Of a DNA stretch of 64,000 nucleotides, positions 8,192 through 16,662 are shown piece by piece. A program made the position numbers and the translations under genes. This stretch comes from Paracoccus wurundjeri (GTDB taxonomy: Bacteria; Pseudomonadota; Alphaproteobacteria; Rhodobacterales; Rhodobacteraceae). Positions within the stretch are counted from its first letter, which is position 1, and each line of letters starts with the position of its first letter. The stretch spans positions 51,964 to 115,963 of the forward strand of contig NZ_JAUUTZ010000016.1 in NCBI RefSeq assembly GCF_030678915.1, written 5' to 3'. Under the pieces are notes generated by a model. The model did not search any database, was not told where the DNA came from, and worked only from the letters and a program-made list of their open reading frames with translations.

Positions 8192-10047
8192 GGCCGGACC
8201 CTCCCGATCGAGGCGAGCATTGCCGCGCTATCCACGTCGCCGATCAGACGGCTGCCCGGCGCTTCGATGCGGCTTGCATTGAGGAATACCATTGTCGGCG
8301 GGCCCGCTGCTCCTAGATCCTTCATCAATGCCTGGGCTTCACCGTTGAAATCGCTGACATCGATCTTGATCGCGGCCATCCCTGCCAGCGCGGCATTTAC
8401 CGTCGGATCGGCCAATGGCCCGCGTTCGATCGCCCGGCAGGTTACGCACCAGTCGGCTGTCACATAGATCAGCGTCGGCTGCCCACCGCCCGAGGCCAAA
8501 GCCTGATCCAGCTTCGTCCGGGTGGTGACCGTGGTAAATTGCGGCTCTGCCGCATTGGCCTGCGTAAGCATTGTATCGCGGCTCATCAGCGGCGCCAGCG
8601 GCCGCAGCGGATCACTTCCACCGATAGCGGCACCGAAGCCCTGCATCAGGCCAGTCACCAGCAGAAGAATACCTAGAATGGCGGCAAGGCGACGGCGCGC
8701 AGATGTATTGCTGTCCAGCCGGTCAAGCGCGCCCAGGAAAACCGCCGTTCCGACCAGCAGCACCGCCCAGAGCGCCAATGTAACCGATCCGGGCAGAACC
8801 CGACCGGCCAGCCAGATGGCAAAGCCCAGAAAGATCACGCCAAAGGTTTGTTTGGCACGCTCCATCCAGCCGCCGCTGCGCGGCAGGATACGAGGACCGA
8901 ACAACCCGATCGCCAGAAGCGGCAGCCCCTGCCCCAACCCCAGTGCAAACAGGGCCCCCGCACCCAGCAAAACGTCACCGGTCTGCGCGATATAGAGAAG
9001 CGCCCCGGCCAGCGGTGCGGTCACGCAGGGACCGACGATCAATGCAGAAATAAAGCCAAGCGCCGCTGCTCCGCCGAGTGAGCCCCGCCTGCCACCACCA
9101 ACCTGACCGAGACGCCGCCGCAGGGTCTCGGGCATCTGCAAATCGTAAAAACCGAACATCGACAGGGCCAGCGCAACGAACAGCACGGCAATCGCTACTA
9201 TCGCGGCTGGCGATTGCAGCACCATCTGCAGGTTCGCGCCAGACCACGCCGCCGCAACGCCCAGCAGCCCGAAAGCCGACGCCATCGCCAGCACATAGGC
9301 GCCCGTCAGCATCAGCCCACGCCGTGCAGTCAGGGTTTCCCCCTGTCCCGCCAGCATTCCCGCAACGATGGGGAACATCGGAAAGACGCAGGGTGTAAGA
9401 GCAAGCAGCAGCCCGAAACCCAGAAAACCGGCGATCACCAGTAGCCCGCCGCCACGTTCGGCCAGCCCCTGAACCAATCCCTCGTCCCGGGCCAATATCA
9501 GGCCAGTTCCGGTGCCGGCATCGCCGGTCACATCAGGCTCGGCCCTGGTCTGTGGGGTCCAGCCCGATCCGGTGGAACCGCCTTTACCCGTGCCGGCTTT
9601 TGCGGTCGCATCCGGCAGGATGGCGCCATCGGCTGCCAATCGCACGCTTTGCGGTGCATAACAGATGCCATCCTGCTGACAGCCCTGCCAGTGCAGCGTG
9701 ACCGCTTCACCTGACATCTCGAGCGTCGCATCGACATCGCTACGATAGATTTCCTCTTCGCCGAAATACGGATCCTCGTAGGATTCCCCGTCGGGCAAGG
9801 AAAGCGGCAGGGCCTGCCCATCGCCGGTCTCTGCCGCGAATTTGCCGCGATAGAGATAATAGCCATCGGCAATGCGCCAGTTCAGGCGCAACATACCATC
9901 TTCACCCGGACTTGCGGACAGGGAGAAGGCATCTTCAGGTTGCAGCAGCGGTTGCGGGGTCTGCGCCGCTGCCCATGTTGCCAGAAAGGCTGTGATCAGC
10001 AGTGACAGAACCGCCGCGAAAGAAGTGGGGAACAATCTCGTCATCAT
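8188..10047 (-). CDS. dsbD: Thiol:disulfide interchange protein DsbD
   Basis: A 619-residue inner-membrane reductant conduit. All six working cysteines are visible: Cys123 and Cys129 in the N-terminal immunoglobulin-like domain ('QGCQQDGICY'), Cys220 ('LTPCVFPM') and Cys341 ('VGPCVTAPL') in the eight-helix core, and Cys534/Cys537 in the C-terminal thioredoxin domain ('ADWCVTCR'). A signal peptide precedes residue 30. It moves electrons from cytoplasmic thioredoxin to periplasmic thiol proteins, here presumably the TlpA-like and DsbA-like proteins encoded after it. First gene of the operon, read from the divergent promoter shared with the two-component genes. Confidence 0.95.
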   Translation of the reverse strand: MMTRLFPTSFAAVLSLLITAFLATWAAAQTPQPLLQPEDAFSLSASPGEDGMLRLNWRIADGYYLYRGKFAAETGDGQALPLSLPDGESYEDPYFGEEEIYRSDVDATLEMSGEAVTLHWQGCQQDGICYAPQSVRLAADGAILPDATAKAGTGKGGSTGSGWTPQTRAEPDVTGDAGTGTGLILARDEGLVQGLAERGGGLLVIAGFLGFGLLLALTPCVFPMFPIVAGMLAGQGETLTARRGLMLTGAYVLAMASAFGLLGVAAAWSGANLQMVLQSPAAIVAIAVLFVALALSMFGFYDLQMPETLRRRLGQVGGGRRGSLGGAAALGFISALIVGPCVTAPLAGALLYIAQTGDVLLGAGALFALGLGQGLPLLAIGLFGPRILPRSGGWMERAKQTFGVIFLGFAIWLAGRVLPGSVTLALWAVLLVGTAVFLGALDRLDSNTSARRRLAAILGILLLVTGLMQGFGAAIGGSDPLRPLAPLMSRDTMLTQANAAEPQFTTVTTRTKLDQALASGGGQPTLIYVTADWCVTCRAIERGPLADPTVNAALAGMAAIKIDVSDFNGEAQALMKDLGAAGPPTMVFLNASRIEAPGSRLIGDVDSAAMLASIGRVRP

Positions 10048-10068
10048 GCCGAGCCAGCTAGAGACGCC

Positions 10069-10087
10069 AGCTTAAGCCCAGCTTAAG
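10069..10087. promoter_or_regulatory. PmrA-box-like direct repeat in the dsbD / response-regulator divergent promoter
   Basis: AGCTTAAG-CCC-AGCTTAAG: hexamers CTTAAG at 10071-10076 and 10082-10087, spaced by 5 bp. It lies 22 bp upstream of the dsbD start and 49 bp upstream of the response-regulator start. The identical half-site and spacing recur at 5953-5972. Most likely bound by the adjacent QseB/PmrA-like regulator, giving autoregulation and control of both dsb promoters. Confidence 0.65.
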
Positions 10088-10135
10088 CTTGATCGACAAA
10101 AGCGTGAGCATGGCAGAGCATGAGGGAATGGCACA

Positions 10136-10816
10136 ATGCGCTTGCTGATTGTCGAAGACGATCCGGTTCTGTCCGATGGGCTCAGCGTCGGGTTGGGGCT
10201 GTCAGGATTCACCGCCGATACGGTCGGCACGCTGGCAGATGCCCGCGCTGCGTTGGGCAGCAGTGATTTTGCGGGTGTCGTGCTGGACATCATGCTGCCC
10301 GACGGATCGGGTCTGGACCTGCTTGCCGAATTGCGAAAGACGGGATCACGCCTCCCGATCCTTCTTCTGACCGCTCGCGATCAGGTGCATGACCGGATAT
10401 CGGGGCTCGATGCCGGCGCAGATGATTACCTGGGAAAGCCCTTCGACCTGCAGGAACTGGCCGCCCGCCTGCGCGCCATGCTGCGGCGACAGGAAGGCCG
10501 CGCTTCGGCAGTGATCGAATGGAACGGGCTCAGGCTTTGCCCGGCAACACAAAGCGGACAGATCCGAGGAAAAAACCTGCGTTTCTCGCGCCGAGAATTC
10601 ACCATCCTGCAATCGCTGATCGAACATCCGGGCCGCATCCTGTCAAAGCCGCAACTCGAGGAACGGCTTTATGGGTGGCAGGAGGAGGTCGAAAGCAATA
10701 CCGTCGAAGTCCATATTCATCACCTGCGTAACAAGTTGGGCCGTGAATTCATCCAGACCGTACGCGGCATCGGCTACCGCCTGTCCGGCCCGGCAGATGA
10801 AGGAAGGCCGCAATGA
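10136..10816 (+). CDS. OmpR-family response regulator (QseB/PmrA-like)
   Basis: A 226-residue regulator. The receiver domain (1-115) has acidic pocket Asp8-Asp9, phospho-acceptor Asp51 ('VVLDIMLPDGSG') and the conserved Lys in 'LGKPFD'. The C-terminal winged helix (about 130-220) has 'FSRREFTILQSLIEHPGRI' and 'SNTVEVHIHHLRNKLG', a QseB/PmrA/TctD-like pattern. It is translationally coupled to the sensor kinase (ATGA overlap) and divergent from dsbD. Matching CTTAAG-N5-CTTAA repeats at both dsb promoters suggest it controls the periplasmic redox genes. The signal is unknown; copper, oxidants or envelope stress are plausible. Confidence 0.93.
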   Translation: MRLLIVEDDPVLSDGLSVGLGLSGFTADTVGTLADARAALGSSDFAGVVLDIMLPDGSGLDLLAELRKTGSRLPILLLTARDQVHDRISGLDAGADDYLGKPFDLQELAARLRAMLRRQEGRASAVIEWNGLRLCPATQSGQIRGKNLRFSRREFTILQSLIEHPGRILSKPQLEERLYGWQEEVESNTVEVHIHHLRNKLGREFIQTVRGIGYRLSGPADEGRPQ

Positions 10817-12192
10817 ACTCGATCCGCAGGCGGCTATTCATCATTCTGCTGGTCGCTACCGGTGCGATCTGGCTCTCGGCTGTATTGTGGATCCAGCACT
10901 CCACCCGGACCGAGGTGGGGAATGTGCTGGACCGGCGCCTGCAGGAATCGGCCCAGATGGTGGCGTCACTGATCGAACGCAATGGCGGCATCGTTGGCCC
11001 CGACACGGCGGCACTGGTCGATGAGGCCCCGGCCCTTCCCGATACCGGCCAGCATGATTTTGCCCGCCAGCTGATCTGTCAGGTCTGGGGCTTTGACGGT
11101 CAGCTGAAAAGTGGATCCAGCGGTGCACCCCCGGTACAACTGGGTGACGGGCACGAAGGCTTCAGCGAGCGCGAGGTCGATGGCGAGATCTGGCGTGTCT
11201 ACAGCCATGTCGATGAAGAATTGGGCATACGCGTCATGGTCGGTGATACGCTCGGCATGCGCGACCGGCTGGTCCACGGCGTGGCCATCGGTCTTCTGGC
11301 CCCGGCCGTCCTGATTCTTCCCCTGCTCGCCGCCTTGATCTGGTTTGCCGTACGGCGCGGGCTGGAACCACTGGACAAACTCGCCGACGCGTTATCGGGT
11401 CGCCCGGCAACGGATCTCAGCCCGCTGAAAAACAGCCGCGCGCCGTCCGAATTGCGCCCTATGATCGATGCATTGAACGGGTTGTTCCGGCGGGTCGATG
11501 GTCTTCGTGAACGCGAGCGCAGTTTCACCGCCTTCGCCGCACATGAGCTGAAAACTCCGCTCGCAGGACTGAAGACACAGGCACAGATCGCGGCACTCGC
11601 TCAGGATACCGGAACCCGCGACAAGGCCCTCGCCCAGATCACGCGGGGAGTCGACCGCACCGATCGCATGGTACGTCAGCTTCTGGACATGACCGCCGTC
11701 GATAACGCCATCGACAGTACACAGCCCTCAACGCAAAGCGGTGCCCGCATCCTTGCCGATGTGGTCGATGAACTCGCCGGACTGGCGCAGGCGCGTGACA
11801 TTGCTTTGCAGCTGAAAACCGAGCCGACAGAATGGCGCACCGCGCAAGCAGCCCTGCTGGCACCCGCGTTGCGCAATCTTCTTGAAAACGCAATCATCGC
11901 GTCATCCAGGGGTGCCAGCGTCGAGGCACAACTGACGCGCGACGGTGAAAAGATCTGCTTCAGCGTGCTGGATCGCGGCCCCGGCATCAGTGAAGCCGAC
12001 CGTCCCCATGTCACCGAGCGCTTCTATCGCGGCGCGGCAAGCTCCTCGGACGGCGGCAGCGGCCTCGGCCTCTCCATCGTCGCCACAGCCGTCAAGGCAA
12101 TGGGGGGCGAACTGCACCTTGCGCCCCGCAAGGGTGGTGGCGAACGGGCCGAAATCATTCTGCCCCCCGCCCCAAGCGTCACCCCCTTTTGA
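10813..12192 (+). CDS. Sensor histidine kinase (QseC/PmrB-like)
   Basis: A 459-residue inner-membrane kinase. Helix 1 is at about residues 8-26, a periplasmic sensor loop at about 28-152, helix 2 at about 155-180, then a HAMP-like linker. The HisKA motif 'FAAHELKTPL' places the phospho-His at about 244. The ATPase domain shows the N box ('LRNLLENAIIAS'), G1 ('DRGPGI') and G2 ('GGSGLGLSIV'). The periplasmic loop contains one Cys (about 89), which could matter for a redox signal but is unproven. Coupled to the response regulator; a perfect hairpin follows about 90 bp downstream. Confidence 0.93.
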   Translation: MNSIRRRLFIILLVATGAIWLSAVLWIQHSTRTEVGNVLDRRLQESAQMVASLIERNGGIVGPDTAALVDEAPALPDTGQHDFARQLICQVWGFDGQLKSGSSGAPPVQLGDGHEGFSEREVDGEIWRVYSHVDEELGIRVMVGDTLGMRDRLVHGVAIGLLAPAVLILPLLAALIWFAVRRGLEPLDKLADALSGRPATDLSPLKNSRAPSELRPMIDALNGLFRRVDGLRERERSFTAFAAHELKTPLAGLKTQAQIAALAQDTGTRDKALAQITRGVDRTDRMVRQLLDMTAVDNAIDSTQPSTQSGARILADVVDELAGLAQARDIALQLKTEPTEWRTAQAALLAPALRNLLENAIIASSRGASVEAQLTRDGEKICFSVLDRGPGISEADRPHVTERFYRGAASSSDGGSGLGLSIVATAVKAMGGELHLAPRKGGGERAEIILPPAPSVTPF

Positions 12193-12283
12193 CCGTCTGG
12201 CTGGCTGTTTGGGAAGCAACATTCCGGGAAAAACACTGCAGATCGGGGTTGGTCTTCTCGTGATCGCAGAAGAAGCGAAGTAA

Positions 12284-12316
12284 GGGCTGTTCTGCCACTG
12301 ATCCAAAGAACAGCCC
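12284..12316. terminator. Hairpin downstream of the two-component operon
   Basis: GGGCTGTTCT (12284-12293) and AGAACAGCCC (12307-12316) form a perfect 10-bp stem with a 13-nt loop, 92 bp after the kinase stop. There is no T run, so it may act as an RNA 3'-end stabiliser or a Rho-assisted stop rather than a classical intrinsic terminator. Confidence 0.45.
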
Positions 12317-12648
12317 GAATGTGGCTGGCGCCGCGTTCCCATTCCGGGGGCGGTCATCCCGGACATATGCCCATAACCGATAGAAGCCGACATCAGATCA
12401 CGGGCAAGGGGCGATCCGTCCCTACCGGCTAAATGTCGATTTCTTAAATCAGTATGTCGATTCGCATAGGGTGAACGTTGCAAGCAGACGGTGAGAATGA
12501 GCTTGTGAGAAGCCTCTTTCGAACACTCGATCTAATTCCCGCCCGCATTCCGCAGTAGAAGCTAGCCGCGGAAATAGGGCTGCGAGCGGGCTGGCGGAGC
12601 GACCCAACATACCACCTCAGGCTTATCAGAAAAACAAGGAGAGGTCCG
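12317..12648. other. Intergenic stretch without a recognisable gene
   Basis: About 330 bp between the hairpin and the quaternary-amine binding protein. No coding frame that I can support; it must hold the promoter for the 12649 gene. AAGGAGAGG at 12637-12645 is its ribosome-binding site. Confidence 0.4.
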
Positions 12649-13530
12649 ATGAAAACATTATTTGCAAGCCTTGCCGCAATATTCTTTGCCATCATGTCCC
12701 ACTTCGCCCATGCAACCGAGGTCGATATCGGCTCAAAAGGGTTCACCGAGAATATTCTGATTGCAGAGATAACCAGGCAATATCTTGGGGCTAAAGGGGT
12801 CGAGACCACCCTGACCTCCGAGCTTGGCAGTAATGTTATCCGCCAAGGGATCATTTCCAGGCAAATCGACCTTTATTGGGAATATACCGGCCCCGCCCTG
12901 GTAAACTATCACAAGACACCGGGTATTCCCCGCGATGAGATGGTTGCGAAGCTAAATGAACTGGACGCGCCAAATGGGCTTGAGTGGTTAGAAAGCTCTG
13001 ACGTGAACGATACTTATGCGCTTGCGATGCGTCGTGAAAAGGCAGAGGAGCTTGGGATAAAGACGACCAGCGACCTCGCCGCTGCTGTCAACGCAAACAA
13101 GGAACTGACCTTGGGAAGCAACGCCGAATTCTATGGGCGCAAGGACGGCCTGATGCCACTACAGGAGGCTTATGGCTTCAAGTTCGCCCGCAAAGATATC
13201 ACGCGCATGGACTCTGGATTAATTTATCAGGCGCTCCGCGACGGACAGATCGATGTTGGTCTTGTATTTTCGACTGATGGTCGCATTCCGGCATTCGACT
13301 TTGTGCTGCTCGAGGATGACAAGGATTATCATATCCCTCAGGTTATGACACCCGTCGCGACCAAAGACGTGTTATCTGCTCTCCCCGAGTTGAAACAACT
13401 CCTAAAGGATATTTCCAGCCGCCTGGACAGCGATAAAATGGCCAAGCTGAACGCCAAGGTCGACGTTGACAAGAAAACGCCCCAACAGGTTGCATCCGAC
13501 TTTTTGAAAAGCGAAGGATTGGCGGAATGA
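12649..13530 (+). CDS. Glycine-betaine/quaternary-amine ABC substrate-binding protein (OsmF/YehZ type)
   Basis: A 293-residue periplasmic binding protein. A signal peptide (about 1-22, ending 'AHA') is followed by the OpuAC-type opening 'VDIGSKGFTENILIAEI' and the typical 'DLYWEYTGPALVNY' ligand-box region carrying Trp and Tyr residues used for quaternary ammonium cage binding. No permease or ATPase gene lies nearby, so it is an orphan component or serves a transporter elsewhere. It is translationally coupled to an MmgE/PrpD gene (4-bp overlap), and a GbdR/CdhR-like GlxA regulator lies beyond, suggesting uptake of a betaine-like or carnitine-like compound for degradation. Confidence 0.88.
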   Translation: MKTLFASLAAIFFAIMSHFAHATEVDIGSKGFTENILIAEITRQYLGAKGVETTLTSELGSNVIRQGIISRQIDLYWEYTGPALVNYHKTPGIPRDEMVAKLNELDAPNGLEWLESSDVNDTYALAMRREKAEELGIKTTSDLAAAVNANKELTLGSNAEFYGRKDGLMPLQEAYGFKFARKDITRMDSGLIYQALRDGQIDVGLVFSTDGRIPAFDFVLLEDDKDYHIPQVMTPVATKDVLSALPELKQLLKDISSRLDSDKMAKLNAKVDVDKKTPQQVASDFLKSEGLAE

Positions 13531-14930
13531 CCGGCCAGCAATACATACGCCTGTCCGAATCCCACGGACAGAGCATTTCGCCCGCTCTTTCGAACCGAGA
13601 TGTTGATCTGAGAGAGTATCTTCGGGGCCTTCGCTTCACCGAACTTCCCATCGAAATTGTCGAGAAGGCACGGTTTTGCCTGATTGATCTTATTGCGACC
13701 TCTGTCGCCGGCTCCGATACACCGCTCGCGGCGATCATCACACAATATGCGCAAGATTTTCACGGCATGGTTCGGTCGACCGCAGCCTGTCAGCCATTGC
13801 TGGGCGGCCCACGCATGAGTGCCGTGGGGGCTGCCCTGGTCGGTGGAATGATAATCGATTCCGTTGACTCCCACGACGGTCATTCGCTGACCAAGGGTCA
13901 TGTCGGTTGCGCGGTTCTCCCCGCCCTTGTCGCTGTGCTTGAAAGCCGGCCCGGGCAGTTTTCGGGCGCCGACTTCATGGCGCTTCTGGTGGCGGGATAT
14001 GAAATCGGTACGCGCGCCGGCATCGCCCTTCATGCGAGCGCAGCAGAATATCACTCATCGGGTGCCTGGAACGCAATCACATGCGCCGCCCTGACGGCAC
14101 ATTTGCTTGACCTTGACGACGATCCATTCCGGCACGCTCTGGGTATCGCAGAATATCATGGCCCGCGCAGCCAGTTGATGCGGGACGTCGACTATCCGAC
14201 CATGGTCAAGGATGGCTCAGGCTGGGGGGCGATGGCCGGTGTTTCTGCGGGCTATCTCGCGGCAAAGGGCTTTACCGGCGCGCCCGCGGTCTCGGTCGTT
14301 TCGGATCAGTTGGACAGTATCTGGGCTGATCTTGGCTCCCGGTGGCGGATCCTTGAACAATATGCGAAACCATATCCAGTATGCCGTTGGGCTCATCCGG
14401 CGATTGACGCGGTGATCGAGCTTCGCGCCGCGCACGAGTTCCGCACGGAGGATGTCGACGAGATCGTCGTGCATACTTTCCACGAAGCCACCCGCCTCTT
14501 CCAGGGAGTTCCCGAGACAACTGATCAGGCACAATACGCCACAGCATTCCCGACCGCCGTCGCGGTCCTGCATGGTGCTGTGCTGCCGGAGCATATTTCA
14601 GACGCTGCGCTTGGCAACAAGGCGGCACGGGATATGACTGGACGCATCCGGTTCATCGAAGATCCTGTATTCTCAAGACTGTTTCCAGAGCGCCGCTTTG
14701 CCCGGACTGAAATTCGCCTTCGGGACGGACAGGTATTGAACTCATCGCCTCGGGAACCGCGGGGGAATCCCGGTGACCCGCTTTCCCAAGACGAACTTAT
14801 CGACAAGTTTCTGCGCTACACTGCCCGGTATTGGAGCGAAGACAAGAGTCGGACCTGTCTCAATCTACTGCTTCGATTTGGAGAGAATGGAACCCAGGTC
14901 GCCGATCTGCTGAACGTTCTGCGCAAATAA
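13527..14930 (+). CDS. MmgE/PrpD family protein (2-methylcitrate dehydratase-like fold)
   Basis: A 467-residue cytoplasmic enzyme of the MmgE/PrpD family. Family landmarks are 'RFCLIDLIATSVAGSDT' near residue 50, 'VDSHDGHSLTKGHVG' (about 112-126, the His-rich active-site stretch) and 'KPYPVCRWAHPAIDAV' (about 282-297). The family includes 2-methylcitrate dehydratase, cis-aconitate decarboxylase and related lyases or isomerases. The coupling to a quaternary-amine binding protein is unusual and suggests a role in degrading a short-chain acid released from the imported compound. The reaction itself is not predictable. Confidence 0.88.
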   Translation: MTGQQYIRLSESHGQSISPALSNRDVDLREYLRGLRFTELPIEIVEKARFCLIDLIATSVAGSDTPLAAIITQYAQDFHGMVRSTAACQPLLGGPRMSAVGAALVGGMIIDSVDSHDGHSLTKGHVGCAVLPALVAVLESRPGQFSGADFMALLVAGYEIGTRAGIALHASAAEYHSSGAWNAITCAALTAHLLDLDDDPFRHALGIAEYHGPRSQLMRDVDYPTMVKDGSGWGAMAGVSAGYLAAKGFTGAPAVSVVSDQLDSIWADLGSRWRILEQYAKPYPVCRWAHPAIDAVIELRAAHEFRTEDVDEIVVHTFHEATRLFQGVPETTDQAQYATAFPTAVAVLHGAVLPEHISDAALGNKAARDMTGRIRFIEDPVFSRLFPERRFARTEIRLRDGQVLNSSPREPRGNPGDPLSQDELIDKFLRYTARYWSEDKSRTCLNLLLRFGENGTQVADLLNVLRK

Positions 14931-14977
14931 TGCCCACTCACATGAGCGAGCTTGGCCCAGTCAGCCGGGCTTTCATG

Positions 14978-16075
14978 TCATTGCCTTCCTTGACCTGCCC
15001 GTCTGCATTCCAGGGGAGATTGGCCGTGGAAATGCCGAAACCATTTCGAGAATCTTGATACAGACCCGAAACCGACCGCAACGGCGATCGAGATAAGGGG
15101 CATTTCGGTATATACAAGCAATTCTCGTCCGCGTTCTGTTCGGATCATGATATAATAGTGCATCGGCCGCATCGATAGATATGCCGCGAAAGTACGTTCC
15201 AATTGGCGCTGGCTCAGCCCCGCGCGGCGAGCAATCTCTCGGATCTCCAAAGGCTCTTCAATATTTGAACGCATGGCGTTGACGGCCCTGCGAAGCGTCA
15301 TTGGCAATGAAGCAAGGTTGCCCTGCCGCCAGCCGGACTGCGGCTCGTTATAACGACGGATTTTGATATGCTGGAACTGGGCTGCGACTTCACTTGCAAC
15401 TTCCACACCGTAACGCGACAGAATGATTTGCAGCATCATGTCGAGTGCCGTCGTTCCGCCAGAAGAGGTCAGACGATCGCGATCAATCTCGTAGATGTTT
15501 TCGGTTACGATCAAATCAGGAAAATCCTCGCGCAGCGCCGGCATATTCTCCCAATGAATGGTGCAGCGATAGCCGCTCAGTAACCCAGCCTTTGCCAGCA
15601 GATAAGTTGCAGTCGAAAGAGCCCCAATTGCACGCTGGTGATGCGCCGCCGACCGCAGGGCGCGCATGATGGGCTGTTCGTCCTCGGCACTCAACCTGGT
15701 GCCTCCGCACAGGATCATGGCATCCACATGCTTAATCGCATCGTCAGTTCGCTCGGCAGTAAGCGACAATCCGTTCGACGCCACAGAGGCATTTCCGTCG
15801 ATACTGCAAGTACTCCATTCGAATGCTGCGCGACCCAGAAGGCGATTGGCTACTCGGATGGGTTCGATCGCCGAGCTGAGGCTCATCATGGAAAAGTTGG
15901 GAGCCAGCAGAAAGGCGAAGCGGAGCGGCTCGTGAAGAGGATCGATCAAGAATGCGCCCGGCTCGACCGCATCATTAGCCTTCCTCTGTGCGGGCTTATG
16001 AACAGCGGCTGTCACCGCGTCGTAAGAAGTTGAGCCCGGTGGGGTCAACCGTCTGGATATAACACCTGCTGTCAC
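14978..16075 (-). CDS. GlxA family transcriptional regulator (DJ-1/PfpI-like domain plus AraC HTH)
   Basis: A 365-residue regulator. The DJ-1/PfpI-like sensor domain spans about 50-215 ('LRFAFLLAPNFSMMSLSSAIEP', then 'SSGGTTALDMMLQII'). The AraC double HTH spans about 265-355 ('IREIARRAGLSQRQLERTF', 'SIAVAVGFGSVSRFSKWF'). Organisation and sequence resemble GbdR/CdhR, regulators of betaine and carnitine breakdown, which fits the adjacent quaternary-amine binding protein. The given start is GTG at 16075. No clear ribosome site was seen and the first 45 residues may not all be translated. It is convergent with the MmgE/PrpD gene. Confidence 0.88.
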   Translation of the reverse strand: MTAGVISRRLTPPGSTSYDAVTAAVHKPAQRKANDAVEPGAFLIDPLHEPLRFAFLLAPNFSMMSLSSAIEPIRVANRLLGRAAFEWSTCSIDGNASVASNGLSLTAERTDDAIKHVDAMILCGGTRLSAEDEQPIMRALRSAAHHQRAIGALSTATYLLAKAGLLSGYRCTIHWENMPALREDFPDLIVTENIYEIDRDRLTSSGGTTALDMMLQIILSRYGVEVASEVAAQFQHIKIRRYNEPQSGWRQGNLASLPMTLRRAVNAMRSNIEEPLEIREIARRAGLSQRQLERTFAAYLSMRPMHYYIMIRTERGRELLVYTEMPLISIAVAVGFGSVSRFSKWFRHFHGQSPLECRRAGQGRQ

Positions 16076-16123
16076 TGATCTGATCCCGTCATGTGGCCTG
16101 GGGGCTTTCGTGCCTGCAGTATC

Positions 16124-16154
16124 CTTTATCGTATTCTTAAGAATGGTGATAAAG
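16124..16154. promoter_or_regulatory. 31-bp interrupted palindrome upstream of the GlxA regulator
   Basis: CTTTATC-gt-ATTCTTAAGAAT-ggt-GATAAAG. The outer 7-bp arms and the central 12-bp palindrome are both perfect. It lies 49 bp upstream of the GlxA start and about 160 bp beyond the cbpM stop. It could be the operator of the regulator or a bidirectional transcription stop. Symmetry is directly visible; function is inference. Confidence 0.45.
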
Positions 16155-16317
16155 GCGGTTCAAGACAGCTTTCCCCCTAAACCAGTACGGATCGCTCCGC
16201 CAATTGGGAACCCTGTTGCCGCGTTCGAAACAGAGTTCACTCAGTGTTAGATTACTTGGGCGCCCCGGAAGATGGTGCTGGCTACAGACTCCTGCAAAAC
16301 CGCGCGATCAAAATGAT

Positions 16318-16662
16318 CTAATCCAATTCCTGAACTTCGTATCGGGCTTGGCATGCCGCTATCACAGAGCGGCGGATTGCTTCCGGCTGACTATCGACCG
16401 CGCGCGCAAGATTATGCAGCTCGCGCCGTATTCCCTGTAGCTGATCGAGAAGCGAAAGCACCACAGGAAGTGCATCATCCGACAAGTCCATATCCAGCCG
16501 TAAGTCACAGATCAGCCGAAGCCGCGCGACATCGAGATCGTCGAACACCGGCCCGGTATCACCCCGAGCTGGACGCACCCACCCCTCTTTTACGTAGAAC
16601 CGCAAATCGGTCAAACTGACCCTGCGGATTTCGCCAACCACGGCGGTTTCGTCATAGATCAT
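16318..16662 (-). CDS. cbpM: Chaperone modulator CbpM
   Basis: A 114-residue MerR-HTH-like protein that in E. coli binds the J domain of CbpA and inhibits its co-chaperone and DNA-binding activity. Visible features are the N-terminal 'LTDLRFYVKEGWVRPARG' HTH-like segment, 'FDDLDVARLRLICDLRLDMDL', and a C-terminal helical region. The start overlaps the cbpA stop by 4 bp, the conserved cbpA-cbpM order. Confidence 0.9.
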   Translation of the reverse strand: MIYDETAVVGEIRRVSLTDLRFYVKEGWVRPARGDTGPVFDDLDVARLRLICDLRLDMDLSDDALPVVLSLLDQLQGIRRELHNLARAVDSQPEAIRRSVIAACQARYEVQELD

